Part shown: piece by piece, positions 26,736 through 35,919 of the stretch | Position numbering within the stretch: position 1 is the first letter of the stretch | How the letters are laid out: each line of letters begins with the position of its first letter | Origin: Chlorogloeopsis fritschii PCC 6912 | GTDB lineage: Bacteria > Cyanobacteriota > Cyanobacteriia > Cyanobacteriales > Nostocaceae | Direction of reading: 5' to 3' | DNA: 64,000 nt | Assembly: GCF_000317285.1 (NCBI RefSeq) | Contig: NZ_AJLN01000033.1 | Coordinates: 1 to 64,000, forward strand | Made by a program: the position numbers and the translations under genes | Notes under the pieces: model-generated | Database searches by the model: none | Seen by the model: only the letters and a program-made list of their open reading frames with translations | Told to the model about the DNA's origin: nothing

Positions 26736-27122
26736 TTATCTTTCATAAATTTCTAATGGTAAAGCATCTGGATCTTGAAAAAAAGTAAATCTCTTGCCAG
26801 TAATTTCATCAAGTCTAATATCTTCTACTTCAACTCCTTGAGCTTGTAAATCACTTACAGTATTCTCGATATCATCAACTTCAAAAGCCAAATGTCTTAA
26901 ACCACAAGCTTCTGGTTTACTTACTCTTTGTGGGGGATTAGGAAAAGAAAATAATTCGATTTGGCAATTATCTCCAACTTGTAAATCTAATTTATAAGAA
27001 TTTCTAGCTGCTCGAAAAGTCTCATTAATAATCGAAAATCCTAAAACTTCTGTATAAAACTTTTTTGATTTTTCGTAATTTGAACAAATAATCGCTACAT
27101 GATGAATTCCAGTAGTTTTCAT
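26736..27122 (-). CDS. VOC family protein, YaeR/GloA2-like
   Basis: A 128-residue vicinal oxygen chelate protein with two beta-alpha-beta-beta-beta modules. The motifs IHHVAIICSNYEKSKKFYTE (first metal His region), QIELFSFPN (Glu), LRHLAFEVDDIE (second His) and ALPLEIYER (final Glu) supply the four-residue metal site of glyoxalase-like enzymes. The YaeR-like subgroup has unknown substrate and is not a proven lactoylglutathione lyase. It is transcribed on the minus strand downstream of a vWA-domain gene, 127 bases away; the gap contains pyrimidine-rich tandem repeats (TGTCTCCGTGTCCCC). Confidence 0.88.
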   Translation of the reverse strand: MKTTGIHHVAIICSNYEKSKKFYTEVLGFSIINETFRAARNSYKLDLQVGDNCQIELFSFPNPPQRVSKPEACGLRHLAFEVDDIENTVSDLQAQGVEVEDIRLDEITGKRFTFFQDPDALPLEIYER

Positions 27123-27249
27123 TTGTAAATGTTAGTAGTTAGTGGTTAGTGGTTGATTGTCTTCGTGTCTGGTGTGTCTCCGTGTCCCCTTGTCCCCTCT
27201 GCTCCCCCTCTCAAATGAATGGGGGCAGGCAATTTGCCCACCCCAGATA

Positions 27250-28497
27250 CTATTCATCCTGTAAAACTGTCTTGGAAACAATTCTGGTTTTTTTGCGATC
27301 GCTTTCTGATAATTCTTCACCTGCTTGCAAGCGGGTGGCAGAAGTTTGCAAAACCGTTGCTGCGCCTACATCCCCCATTTGTAAGGCAGTTTTGGCAGCG
27401 GTTTGTAGCATCGTTGCTGCTCCAGCGCGATCGCCTTGTTGCAATTTCGCCTCTGCTAGTTGGGTTTGCCGATACTTGGCTAATGCTAGAATATGCTGCT
27501 GTACTTCTGAATTGGAGTCGCTTTGATAAGCTGAAAGCACATTTACATTTACTGCTATATTCTCTGACAATAAGCCCGTCTTGTTTTGTGCCGGATCGTC
27601 GTAGCGTACTTGTAAATTGGCAATGGCGTGTTTGCCTAGTGGAAATTGTCCCAAATAAAGATTTACCAAAACAACCCGTTCCGTATCCTTCATTAAATCA
27701 CCCAGGCGTACGGCATAACGTCCATCAGTTTCCTCTTGTACTGGTAACTCAATCGTATCTGGAGAAACTTGGGCAATGGGTTTTAGTTCTGCTAATCGCA
27801 CCTTCGGCATGAGCGAGAAAAGTAAATAAGCATTAGTCAATCCCACAGCTTGCATCCGGCTAAAAAGGCGGCTAAACTCATCTACTGCTTGTTCTGGTTG
27901 CTGGATATAAGAGAGCGTACCGCCACCAGCGTCAGCTATTTTTTCCAAAATATCTTGGTTCCAATTGTCACCAAATCCCAAAGTATTTAAAGTCAAGCTG
28001 TAGCCAGTCGCCAACTGAGCGAATTTCAAACAACGTTTGTTGTCACCGTGTTCATTTTCGCCATCAGTGAGTAGAAAAGCTTGGGAAATAGCTTCTTTTT
28101 TCCCCTTCGCCAATTCCTCAATGCCCAAACGCAAACCTTCATCAATAGCAGTACCACCATCGGCAGCAAGACGATTGATTTGCTGTTTAATGCGCTCTCT
28201 GTCTTCGATAACTTGATTGGGTACTAAGACTTTGGCACGGTGATCGAAAACTACCACACTCAAGCGATCGCCTGGTTTGAGTCTGTCAACAATGCGAATA
28301 GCGGCTTTTTTCACAGTCTCTAGTGGTCGTCCGCTCATAGAACCACTATGATCCAAAATTAAGCATAAATTCAGTGGCACATTACGATCCATTTGTTCTG
28401 CGATCGCAGAAACAGAAATTGCCAACTGACGTTGACTGTTCATTTGACTGGCATCCAAATTGCCGTCATTTAGCTTAGGCAGCAAACTAACCTTCAT
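27250..28497 (-). CDS. von Willebrand factor type A domain protein
   Basis: A 415-residue protein with a vWA domain at about 40-225. The metal-binding MIDAS residues appear as LDHSGSMSG (49-53), the threonine in DGGTAIDEGL and the aspartate in LLTDGENEHGD, so metal-dependent ligand binding should be intact. Residues 230-330 are beta-rich, and 335-400 form Ala/Gln-rich helices (TQLAEAKLQQGDRAGAATML) like a TPR-type repeat. There is no signal peptide, so it is probably cytosolic. Cyanobacterial proteins of this layout are often near regulatory or stress genes; the partner is unknown. It is divergent from clpR, with 238 bases between the starts. Confidence 0.88.
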   Translation of the reverse strand: MKVSLLPKLNDGNLDASQMNSQRQLAISVSAIAEQMDRNVPLNLCLILDHSGSMSGRPLETVKKAAIRIVDRLKPGDRLSVVVFDHRAKVLVPNQVIEDRERIKQQINRLAADGGTAIDEGLRLGIEELAKGKKEAISQAFLLTDGENEHGDNKRCLKFAQLATGYSLTLNTLGFGDNWNQDILEKIADAGGGTLSYIQQPEQAVDEFSRLFSRMQAVGLTNAYLLFSLMPKVRLAELKPIAQVSPDTIELPVQEETDGRYAVRLGDLMKDTERVVLVNLYLGQFPLGKHAIANLQVRYDDPAQNKTGLLSENIAVNVNVLSAYQSDSNSEVQQHILALAKYRQTQLAEAKLQQGDRAGAATMLQTAAKTALQMGDVGAATVLQTSATRLQAGEELSESDRKKTRIVSKTVLQDE

Positions 28498-28735
28498 AAT
28501 TCAAGGTTCCGAACCAGGATATACATATATATAAATAACTTCAGGATGCAATATCTGCTCTACGGAAAAGCAATAAAGCAAACATACATTAATAATATTG
28601 ACAATAACTTAATAACAAGCGCTACTTAAAAGTAGAAAAATCCTGCTCATGAGCGAGAAATCCGCACCTCCAGATGAGCTTTCATCGCGCTAGGATGTAT
28701 TACAGTTAACGGCTTTAATTCAGGCAACAGTTGCT

Positions 28736-29398
28736 ATGGACATTTCCCCCATCAAGGCTGTGCAAGCCCCCTATTACGGCGATAACTTCTACCGCACACC
28801 GCCGCCAGATTTACCTTCCTTATTGTTAAAGGAGCGAATTGTCTATCTTGGTATGCCGCTGGTGCCTGCTGTCACGGAACTTATCGTTGCTGAACTGCTG
28901 TATTTGCAGTCTGACGATCCAGAAAAACCGATTAAAATTTACATCAACTCCACAGGCACTTCTGGTTATAGTGGTGAACCCATTGGCTTTGAAACAGAAG
29001 CCTTTGCCATCTATGACACGATCAAATATATCAAGCCTCCTATTCACACCATCTGCATTGGGATGGCAGTAGGTATGGCAGCAATGCTCCTCAGTGCTGG
29101 AACAAAGGGATGCCGCGCTAGTTTGCCCAACGCTAGTATTGTCTTGCACCAACCGAAGAGCTATGCTCAAGGTCAAGCAACTGATATTCAAATTCGCGCC
29201 AAGGAAGTACTAGCTAACAAGGCAACAATGTTAGACATCCTTTCTCGCAACACCGGGCAGCCCAAGGAAAGAATTGAGAAGGATATGGATCGCCTCTTCT
29301 ATATGACTCCTAAGCAAGCTGTGGAATACGGCTTGATTGATAGAGTTTTTGAAAAAGAAGAACTCGCCCATCCTCCTGTACCTGCGAGTATTCTTTAA
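28736..29398 (+). CDS. clpR: ClpR, catalytically inactive ClpP-like protease subunit
   Basis: A 220-residue ClpP-fold protein in which the catalytic serine region is GMAVGMAAML; the usual SMG serine is glycine, so the peptidase triad is broken. The histidine-like SIVLHQPKS and the aspartate region DMDRLFYM remain. Compared with ClpP it has the extra N-terminal segment and the insertion TGTSGYSGEPIG typical of ClpR. In cyanobacteria ClpR forms mixed rings with ClpP3 that work with ClpC. The adjacent clpP, 153 bases downstream on the same strand, matches that known pairing. Confidence 0.93.
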   Translation: MDISPIKAVQAPYYGDNFYRTPPPDLPSLLLKERIVYLGMPLVPAVTELIVAELLYLQSDDPEKPIKIYINSTGTSGYSGEPIGFETEAFAIYDTIKYIKPPIHTICIGMAVGMAAMLLSAGTKGCRASLPNASIVLHQPKSYAQGQATDIQIRAKEVLANKATMLDILSRNTGQPKERIEKDMDRLFYMTPKQAVEYGLIDRVFEKEELAHPPVPASIL

Positions 29399-29445
29399 AG
29401 GCAGAAGTTTAAAGGCAGAGGGCAGAAGGCAGAAGGCAGAAGGAT
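29399..29445. repeat. Tandem GGCAGAA heptamers between clpR and clpP
   Basis: At least four copies of AGGCAGA/GGCAGAA occur in this stretch, starting right after the clpR stop. The same heptamer appears between ctaD and ctaE (13331-13350). Short tandem heptamer repeats are a known feature of filamentous cyanobacterial intergenic DNA. Confidence 0.7.
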
Positions 29446-29551
29446 AAAAATTTTACTTCAAACGTCAGAAACTGTCCGGGAAGCTGCCCTAACAGGTGTC
29501 TACACACTTAATTTTCCCACCTCCCAATAATTTATATACGGAGTAGTAAAA

Positions 29552-30145
29552 ATGCCTATAGGCGTTCCTAAAGTTCCCTACCGGATGCCAGGGGAACAAT
29601 TTACACAATGGATTGACATCTACAATCGTCTTTACCGGGAACGTATTATTTTCTTGGGACGAGATATTGACGATGAAATAGCCAATCAAATTATCGCCGT
29701 CATGCTGTATCTGGATTCCGAAGATCCAGGTAAGGATATTTATTTATACATAAACTCCCCTGGGGGAATGGTTACCTCTGGCTTGGCGATTTATGACACC
29801 ATGCAGCACATTAAATCTGATGTGGTAACAATTTGTGTGGGTTTAGCAGCTTCGATGGGTTCCTTCTTGCTAGCCGCTGGCACTAAAGGCAAAAGATTGG
29901 CATTGCCTCACTCACGGATCATGATTCACCAGCCTTCAGGAGGTACTCGCGGGCAAGCAACCGATATCGAAATTGAAGCTAGGGAAATTTTAAGAATTCG
30001 CCGTCAGCTCAATCAGATCTACGCTAACAATACTGGTCAGTCTTTGGAAAAAATAGAAAAAGACATGGATCGTGACTTTTTTATGTCTGCCCAAGAGGCA
30101 AAAGACTACGGCTTGATTGATAGAGTAATTGAAGAACGCCCGTAG
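29552..30145 (+). CDS. clpP: ATP-dependent Clp protease proteolytic subunit (ClpP3-like)
   Basis: A 197-residue ClpP with an intact triad: serine in [14 protein letters not shown], histidine in [10 protein letters not shown] and aspartate in [13 protein letters not shown]. The N-terminus [20 protein letters not shown] has the cyanobacterial ClpP3 look. It should assemble with ClpR into a hetero-oligomeric core and be driven by a ClpC chaperone. A purine-rich GGAG lies about 10 bases before the ATG. Because every second subunit in such rings is ClpR, this gene provides the active sites of the complex. Confidence 0.94.
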   Translation: MPIGVPKVPYRMPGEQFTQWIDIYNRLYRERIIFLGRDIDDEIANQIIAVMLYLDSEDPGKDIYLYINSPGGMVTSGLAIYDTMQHIKSDVVTICVGLAASMGSFLLAAGTKGKRLALPHSRIMIHQPSGGTRGQATDIEIEAREILRIRRQLNQIYANNTGQSLEKIEKDMDRDFFMSAQEAKDYGLIDRVIEERP

Positions 30146-30167
30146 TTAGGGGCTAGGGGCTAGACTG

Positions 30168-30230
30168 TACGGGCGGGTTTTAATAACAATCCCTCTAGGA
30201 TGACAAAATATCTAAATAAACCCGCCCCTA
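30168..30230. repeat. Inverted repeat with GGGCGGGTTT / AAACCCGCCC arms
   Basis: The arms GTACGGGCGGGTTTT and TAAACCCGCCCCTAC are separated by about 35 bases. It sits 20 bases past the clpP stop and could act as a transcription end, but it has no following T-run and looks like a dispersed cyanobacterial palindrome. Confidence 0.6.
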
Positions 30231-30354
30231 CTAATGACGAATGACTAATGAATAATCATTAACCTTTAAAATTGGCAATTTGGTCTTTATCATTGGTACC
30301 TAAAGCTTTATGCTTTAAGCTAATAGTTCATATTCGTGCTTGTAGTAGCTGAAG

Positions 30355-30972
30355 ATGGATCTTGGAGATTGCTACCGTTTATTGGGTTTAAGATCGGGAG
30401 CTTCCTTTGCCGAAATCAAGGCGTCTTACCGCCGATTGGTGCAGCAATATCATCCTGATATCAACCCAGATGACAAAAAGGCAAAAGAAAAGTTTATTGC
30501 CTTGACTGAGGCATACAAGTTACTGTTGGAGGTTGTACCTCCCATATCAATACCGCAACAGTCAACTCAATCAACAGGGGCAACTCCTCAGGAAATAACA
30601 AAAACTTATTCAGAACAAATTTCTCACCAGACGCCACAACATAAGCCAACGCCACAACCGCCACAAGCATCAGAAATAGAACAGCGTTTGAAGTGGAAAA
30701 CTTATGAGCAGTTGCAGCAGTTTTTGAAAGCAAGACGATTTCCGCAGGCGATCGCACTAGCAGAAGCTTTGGCAGAACGTATGCCAGAAGATGCGGAAGT
30801 ACGGCAGTGGCAAGCAATTGCTTATCAAATCTGGGGAAGGGCACTGATCGCACAAAAACAGTTACCTAAAGCCAAAATCTATCTTCAAAAAGCTTTAAAA
30901 ACCGATCCCCACAACAAGGCTTTATGGGATGAAATCCAGCTTGATTTCCAAAAGTTAGAACAACTTTTGTGA
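30355..30972 (+). CDS. J-domain protein with C-terminal TPR-like repeats
   Basis: A 205-residue co-chaperone-like protein. Residues 1-65 form a J domain with helix II, the HPD motif at 33-35 (QYHPDINPDDKKAKEKF) and helix III; HPD is the element that stimulates DnaK ATPase. A Gln/Pro/Thr-rich linker of about 50 residues follows. The C-terminal 90 residues are helical (RRFPQAIALAEALAERMPED, IYLQKALKTDPHNKALWDEI), matching two TPR motifs. It lacks the Gly/Phe and zinc-finger regions of type I DnaJ, so it is a specialised J-protein. It is 210 bases downstream of clpP, after a palindrome, so probably a separate unit. Confidence 0.9.
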   Translation: MDLGDCYRLLGLRSGASFAEIKASYRRLVQQYHPDINPDDKKAKEKFIALTEAYKLLLEVVPPISIPQQSTQSTGATPQEITKTYSEQISHQTPQHKPTPQPPQASEIEQRLKWKTYEQLQQFLKARRFPQAIALAEALAERMPEDAEVRQWQAIAYQIWGRALIAQKQLPKAKIYLQKALKTDPHNKALWDEIQLDFQKLEQLL

Positions 30973-31119
30973 TGATAAACTCCTTTGCAAGACATTTTTA
31001 TTTATAGTCAATATCTATAAAAGTTGGTGTTAAAGCGTTGCCATTAGTACATATACTGGTAAATTTTTTAGTGACAAATTTATTTAAAGATTATTGATAA
31101 ACTAAATAAATTAAAACAC

Positions 31120-31153
31120 AGCTCCCCGACTTCTTAACAGAAGTCGGGGAGCT
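31120..31153. repeat. Hairpin with CTCCCCGACTTCT stem, copy 1
   Basis: A near-perfect 15-base-pair stem (AGCTCCCCGACTTCT / AGAAGTCGGGGAGCT) with a 4-base loop, 150 bases after the J-domain gene. No T-run follows. The same core stem recurs at 50644-50672, where it does have a T-tract. Confidence 0.75.
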
Positions 31154-31272
31154 GCCAAAGGTATTTTACGTTTAATTTAGTTATTATACTTAATATAAAC
31201 TTTTGTATAATTTAATTTACGGGTTTACAGCACACATTTTATTCTGAACGAGATTTGATTCAGCAAATAGCA

Positions 31273-31935
31273 ATGAGTGACTCCAAATCTTCAGAATTAC
31301 CTTTGTGGGTACAAGATAGAGAGATTGTCCTTGCTAACGATGAGGGAGTTGAGTGGCGAGAAGGGCAACGTCCAGATTATACCTACACGAATCAATTTCT
31401 TCACAAAGAAAGTCAATATCAGCACCCAGAAGGCTCTTTAGAAGCGATCGCTCAAAACTTAGTCCGAACTTTTGAGATGGAAGCGTCTCACAAATCCAAT
31501 CCTCAACAGTGGCTTTCGATTGTTAGCGATCGCTTTAGGATGAGTAGCAATGGAGGGGCACAATACACAGCCCAGGAAGTAGCAAAAGAAGGAACTTATA
31601 ACTTGTTCTTAGGTGAAAGCGAACAGTACAGTTCCAAATCAGAAACTTTTGAATCTTCTTTTGAAATGTTTCACAAAGCCTTTCCCGATGGTTTTTTATG
31701 GGAACTAACAGAAGTACTTTCAGGGCCACCAAATGTTACCTTTAAATGGCGGCATTGGGGAACATTTAGCGGTTCTTTTAAAGATTATGCACCAACAGGA
31801 GAAACAATAGAAATAGTAGGCGTAAGTATTGCTCGCGTCACAGAAGATTTGAAAATTGAGTCTTTAGAGCATTATTTTGATAACAGCACGTTTCTGCAAA
31901 AATTAACCGCAGGTGGTTGTCCGTTTCACTCTTAA
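31273..31935 (+). CDS. SnoaL-like / pathogenesis-related-type protein
   Basis: A 220-residue cytosolic protein with an NTF2/SnoaL-like arrangement. The middle holds a helix EAIAQNLVRTFEMEASHKSN, and beta strands follow with NVTFKWRHWGTFSGSFKDYAPTGE (split by a short loop), ending IESLEHYFDNSTFLQKL. The GTFSGSFxxYxPTGxxIE-type motif also occurs in plant proteins labelled pathogen-related and in polyketide-cyclase relatives. Reaction unknown. I chose the ATG at 31273 (MSDSKSS); a TTG at 31255 would add six residues and neither has a strong Shine-Dalgarno. It stands alone between a hairpin repeat and the adenylate cyclase gene. Confidence 0.75.
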   Translation: MSDSKSSELPLWVQDREIVLANDEGVEWREGQRPDYTYTNQFLHKESQYQHPEGSLEAIAQNLVRTFEMEASHKSNPQQWLSIVSDRFRMSSNGGAQYTAQEVAKEGTYNLFLGESEQYSSKSETFESSFEMFHKAFPDGFLWELTEVLSGPPNVTFKWRHWGTFSGSFKDYAPTGETIEIVGVSIARVTEDLKIESLEHYFDNSTFLQKLTAGGCPFHS

Positions 31936-32417
31936 AATCAGGGCGATCGCTAATTTATCTAATCTTTGACTTTCAATCTAGACGTCATGCGATCGGCATA
32001 CTATTTGACAAAAAATTTGATATAAGTACAGACGCGATATATCGCGTCTCTACAAAATTGATGTGTATCGTAATTAACGTGAAATGTTATCACATAACGA
32101 GGGAATGAAAATATTTCTTGTTCTGTTCCCCCAACCCTGTTCCCTCAACCTTATTTTCAAACCCGCAGGGATAGGTTTATACCTTTTCTCTTGAAGATGG
32201 CTACAGTTGAGACGCGGTGATTAATGTGTAGCAGGATTTTGGAGAATTGGTATCAGATGCACATCACTGACAATCTTTTCTGGGGTGACGCTGGCTGTAG
32301 GAGCGATTACACTGTGGATAATACTAGTTCAGTGTTGCTAGTAATAATGTTTACATAATCATTTAATTGCATTATTAAACTCCTACAACCCGATCGATCC
32401 TATATCAAAAGTCAGTT
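31936..32417. other. Upstream region of the adenylate cyclase gene, with 28-base palindrome
   Basis: No gene is seen in these 482 bases. At 32026-32053 lies a 28-base palindrome (arms close to GTAGAGACGCG, AT-rich centre; one arm here reads GTACAGACGCG), the first of three copies in the window. The 300 bases before cyaB probably hold its promoter, but I cannot mark one. CCCCCAACCCTGTTCCCTCAACC around 32130 is a pyrimidine-rich repeat. Confidence 0.5.
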
Positions 32418-35003
32418 ATGTCAGTTCAACAACGTAGTAGCGGTGAAGGTGCCGATTTAATTATTGGTGTTCCCACCCATAGCGATCGCGATTTGCCGCA
32501 AAATACTACTCCTGTGGGTGCTCTTGTCAGAAGTCAAGGAACAATTTCTTCCTTTCTTGCCCCCTTAACTCAGGATACTTTTAAACTAGTCGTTAAAGAC
32601 GTAGAACAAAAATTACAGATTGTCAATCAAACCCTGTCTATGTTGGATTCACATGGGTTTGAAAAAATTCTGCAAGAAATGTTACATTCTATAACTTTAA
32701 AAACCGGGGAATTACTGGGAGCAGACCGGACGACTATATTTTTATTAGATGAAGAAAAACAAGAACTGTGGTCAATAGTAGCCGAAGCAGAAGGCGATCG
32801 CTCTTTAGAAATTCGTGTTCCGGCTAATAAGGGCATTGCTGGTGAAGTAGCAACTGAAAAAAAAGTTATTAACATTCCCTTTGATTTTTACGACGATCCC
32901 CGCTCTTTTTTCGCCCAAGCACAAGAGAAAAGAACAGGCTACCGTACCTACACAATGCTGGCTTTACCACTGTTGAGCCAACATGGGCAATTAGTAGCGG
33001 TGGTGCAATTGCTAAATAAATTAAAATCTCATATCAATCCATGTGCATCTTTGTCAGAAAGAATTGATGTTGGTGGTTTTACCAGTAACGATGAACAGTT
33101 ATTTCAGGAATTTGCTCCTTCGATTCGCCTGATTTTAGAGTCGTCACGCTCCTTTTACGTTGCTACTCAAAAACAAAGAGCGGCAGCGGCGCTGATGAAA
33201 GCGGTTAAATCTTTGAGTCAAAGCAGTCTTGATTTAGAAGATACCCTCAAACGGGTGATGGATGAAGCCAAAGAATTGATGAATGCTGATCGCAGCACTC
33301 TCTGGCTGATTGATAGCGATCGCCACGAATTATGGACAAAAATTACCCAAGCTGACGGCTCAACAAAGGAGTTACGTATCTCAATTGGTACAGGTTTTGC
33401 TGGTAAAGTAGCAGCATCCGGGCAAACTTTAAATATTCCCTTTGACTTATACGAGCATCCTGATTCTGATACTGCCAAAAAAATAGACCAGCAGACAAGC
33501 TATCGTACTTGTAGTTTACTGTGTATGCCAGTTTTTAATGCCGATCGCGAATTAATTGGTGTGACGCAACTGGTAAATAAAAAGAAGTCTGGTGATTTTT
33601 CTGCTTATAATCCTAGCGATTGGCCTAAAGCTCCCGAATGCTTCCAAGCTAGTTTCGATCGTAACGATGAAGAGTTTATGGAAGCTTTTAATATTCAAGC
33701 AGGAGTAGCATTACAAAACGCTAAATTGTTTGCCACAGTTAAGCAACAAGAACAAATGCAGCGAGATATTCTCCGCAGTCTTTCTAATGGTGTAATTTCT
33801 ACTGATAAAGTTGGGCATATTATTGCTGCCAATGAAAGTGCCAAACGCTTGTTAGGTTTAGAAGCACAAGATCGCCTAGAAGGAAAATTAATTACTGAGA
33901 TTATCCGTATTAAAGAAGGTGACTTTCAAAAGTGGTGTCAGGGTGCTTTGAGTGCAGCCGAGTCAAAATACCGCCAGCAGTACTATCCCGATCGCACGCT
34001 ACTGGCAGGTGAAGACAAGCAGCACAGTGTAAATTTATCGATTAACACAATAGCTGATGCCAGCGATCGCAATCAAATCTGTGGCGCACTCGTAGTTATG
34101 GATGACATCAGCGACGAAAAGCGCCTCAAAAGTACGATGTATCGCTACATGACTCAGGAATTAGCAGAAGAATTGCTGAAATTAGATGATGCTAAATTGG
34201 GAGGCGATCGCAAAGAAGTTTCGATTTTATTCTCTGATATTCGTGGCTATACCACTTTGACAGAAAACCTAGATGCAGAAGAAGTGGTAAGTATGCTCAA
34301 CGAATATTTCGAGTCGATGGTAGAAGCTGTATTCAAATATAAAGGTACTCTCGATAAATATATTGGAGATGCCATCATGGCTGTGTATGGTTCTCCTTTA
34401 CCTTTACAAGAACACGCTTGGATGGCAGTGCAAACATCTCTAGAAATGCGTCACCGTTTGCAAGAATTTAATGCTCGCCGTCATGCACTTAATAAACCGT
34501 GCATTAATATTGGTATTGGTATTAATTCTGATGTTGTAATTAGTGGCAATATTGGTTCTAGCAAGCGGATGGAATTTACTGCCATTGGTGATGGAGTTAA
34601 CCTGAGTTCGCGATTAGAAAGTGTTAGCAAGCAATACGGCTGTGACATTATTATTAGTGACAAAACATATTATCCTTGCAAAGATTTTGTTTGGGCAAGA
34701 GAACTAGATTATATTCGTGTCAAAGGTAGAAATGAACCAGTAGCAGTATATCAATTAATCGGTTTGCAATCTGATATTATAAGTAGTGAAAAATTAAAGT
34801 TGCTTGAGTATTATCATAAAGGACGTAATCATTACCTTCAGCGCCAATTTACCTTTGCTCAAGTCGAATTTAATAAAGTTTTGGAAATGGATAAAAATGA
34901 TAAAGCCACACTCATGCATATGAAGCGTTGTCAACACTGGTTGCAAAAACCTCCATCTGATGCAGACTGGGATGATGGTGTATGGACGTATCAAGAAAAA
35001 TAA
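32418..35003 (+). CDS. cyaB: Class III adenylate cyclase, GAF-GAF-PAS-cyclase (CyaB type)
   Basis: An 861-residue cytosolic cyclase making cAMP. Order: N-terminal segment, GAF-A (about 80-240), GAF-B (about 270-435), PAS (about 450-565), catalytic domain (about 598-775), and a C-terminal TPR-like helix pair. Both GAFs show the NKFDE pattern of cyclic-nucleotide-binding GAFs (LLNK...FTSNDE; LVNKK...FDRNDEE). In the cyclase, metal aspartates are D607 (LFSDIRG) and D651 (IGDAIMA), and the adenine-specifying pair is K647 and T721 (MEFTAIGD). This Lys/Thr pair, domain order and length match Anabaena CyaB1/CyaB2, where GAF-B binds cAMP for positive feedback. Its last 22 bases overlap the hydrolase gene. 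Confidence 0.95.
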   Translation: MSVQQRSSGEGADLIIGVPTHSDRDLPQNTTPVGALVRSQGTISSFLAPLTQDTFKLVVKDVEQKLQIVNQTLSMLDSHGFEKILQEMLHSITLKTGELLGADRTTIFLLDEEKQELWSIVAEAEGDRSLEIRVPANKGIAGEVATEKKVINIPFDFYDDPRSFFAQAQEKRTGYRTYTMLALPLLSQHGQLVAVVQLLNKLKSHINPCASLSERIDVGGFTSNDEQLFQEFAPSIRLILESSRSFYVATQKQRAAAALMKAVKSLSQSSLDLEDTLKRVMDEAKELMNADRSTLWLIDSDRHELWTKITQADGSTKELRISIGTGFAGKVAASGQTLNIPFDLYEHPDSDTAKKIDQQTSYRTCSLLCMPVFNADRELIGVTQLVNKKKSGDFSAYNPSDWPKAPECFQASFDRNDEEFMEAFNIQAGVALQNAKLFATVKQQEQMQRDILRSLSNGVISTDKVGHIIAANESAKRLLGLEAQDRLEGKLITEIIRIKEGDFQKWCQGALSAAESKYRQQYYPDRTLLAGEDKQHSVNLSINTIADASDRNQICGALVVMDDISDEKRLKSTMYRYMTQELAEELLKLDDAKLGGDRKEVSILFSDIRGYTTLTENLDAEEVVSMLNEYFESMVEAVFKYKGTLDKYIGDAIMAVYGSPLPLQEHAWMAVQTSLEMRHRLQEFNARRHALNKPCINIGIGINSDVVISGNIGSSKRMEFTAIGDGVNLSSRLESVSKQYGCDIIISDKTYYPCKDFVWARELDYIRVKGRNEPVAVYQLIGLQSDIISSEKLKLLEYYHKGRNHYLQRQFTFAQVEFNKVLEMDKNDKATLMHMKRCQHWLQKPPSDADWDDGVWTYQEK

Positions 35004-35902
35004 CAGAAGAACAAAGAACGCAGAATCCAGAATTCATCTTATTCGTACAGCATGGGTGGGCAGATGATAATCGAGCGATGATAGATTTGGGGCAACGTCT
35101 CGTCACGGATACGACTCCAGTCGTTGCCCCTAACCTGGGATACATCCAAACCTGGATTAGAATTACCCCTCTCATTAAGTTAGTGGAAAGTATTGCCATT
35201 GAGCAAATGGCTAAGTATCCGGATGTTCCGATCAGGATAATTGGTCATTCGATGGGTGGTTTAATTTGGTTAGAATTACTGAATCGTCATCCACAGTGGT
35301 GGGCTAAGGTACATTCGCTAGTTCTGGTTGCATCCCCGGTTGGCGGAGCAGACTTAGGGCGGATCGTCGATCCCTTGAATCTCGGCATCGGAGTTGCTCG
35401 CGATTTAGGAACAAACCGCAAAGCGATCGCCCAACACATTGCAGCTGTGATTCCAACGCTAGCGATTGCTGGAGATATTGACGATGGCAGTGACGGTACT
35501 ATTCCGGTAGGATCTACCAAGTTTGCAAATGCGAAGTTTATTTGTTTAGGCGGTTTGTCTCATGCTGTCTTGCGAAATCATCCATTGGTTGCATCAACAA
35601 TTCGCGACTTTTGGTTGGATTTTACAATTGGTGAATCCATTATATTTGATGACATTGTTCAACGCTTACACGCAGTGCCAGGAATGACTGATGGGCATTG
35701 GCGTGACTTTCATAGAGCTAAGGTGGTGATGAAGTTGAACAATGGCGGCACGATTCGGACTTGGCGCAACCTTGTTGGCGTCGATCATGTCTTTGTGGCA
35801 TCTCCACAGGGGAAATGTTTGTATGCTGGCTTTGTGGGTTGGATGCACGCTCAAGAATTACGCCAAGCCTTAGAAGATATCAGGCAGGCATATGCAGTAT
35901 GA
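34982..35902 (+). CDS. Alpha/beta hydrolase, lipase/acyl-esterase-like
   Basis: A 306-residue alpha/beta hydrolase. The nucleophile elbow is IIGHSMGGLIWLELL near residues 80-94, with the serine in GHSMG. VQHGWADDNRAM after strand 3 gives the oxyanion-hole type HG pair. An acid is plausible in AGDIDDGSDGTIP, and the histidine in GLSHAVLRNHP, so a full triad can be proposed. A second region from about residue 215 (EDIVQRLHAVPGMTDG-like helix) is not part of the core. The start lies inside the cyaB reading frame (22-base overlap), implying coupled translation with the cyclase. A decayed partial copy is seen at 63551-63645. Substrate unknown. Confidence 0.85.
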   Translation: MDVSRKITEEQRTQNPEFILFVQHGWADDNRAMIDLGQRLVTDTTPVVAPNLGYIQTWIRITPLIKLVESIAIEQMAKYPDVPIRIIGHSMGGLIWLELLNRHPQWWAKVHSLVLVASPVGGADLGRIVDPLNLGIGVARDLGTNRKAIAQHIAAVIPTLAIAGDIDDGSDGTIPVGSTKFANAKFICLGGLSHAVLRNHPLVASTIRDFWLDFTIGESIIFDDIVQRLHAVPGMTDGHWRDFHRAKVVMKLNNGGTIRTWRNLVGVDHVFVASPQGKCLYAGFVGWMHAQELRQALEDIRQAYAV

Positions 35903-35919
35903 CAATCAAACCCCTAAAT

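Noticed and set aside
27219-27812. Plus-strand open frame of 197 codons overlapping the vWA gene
   Set aside because: The vWA gene on the other strand has a complete MIDAS; the plus frame has no recognisable pattern.
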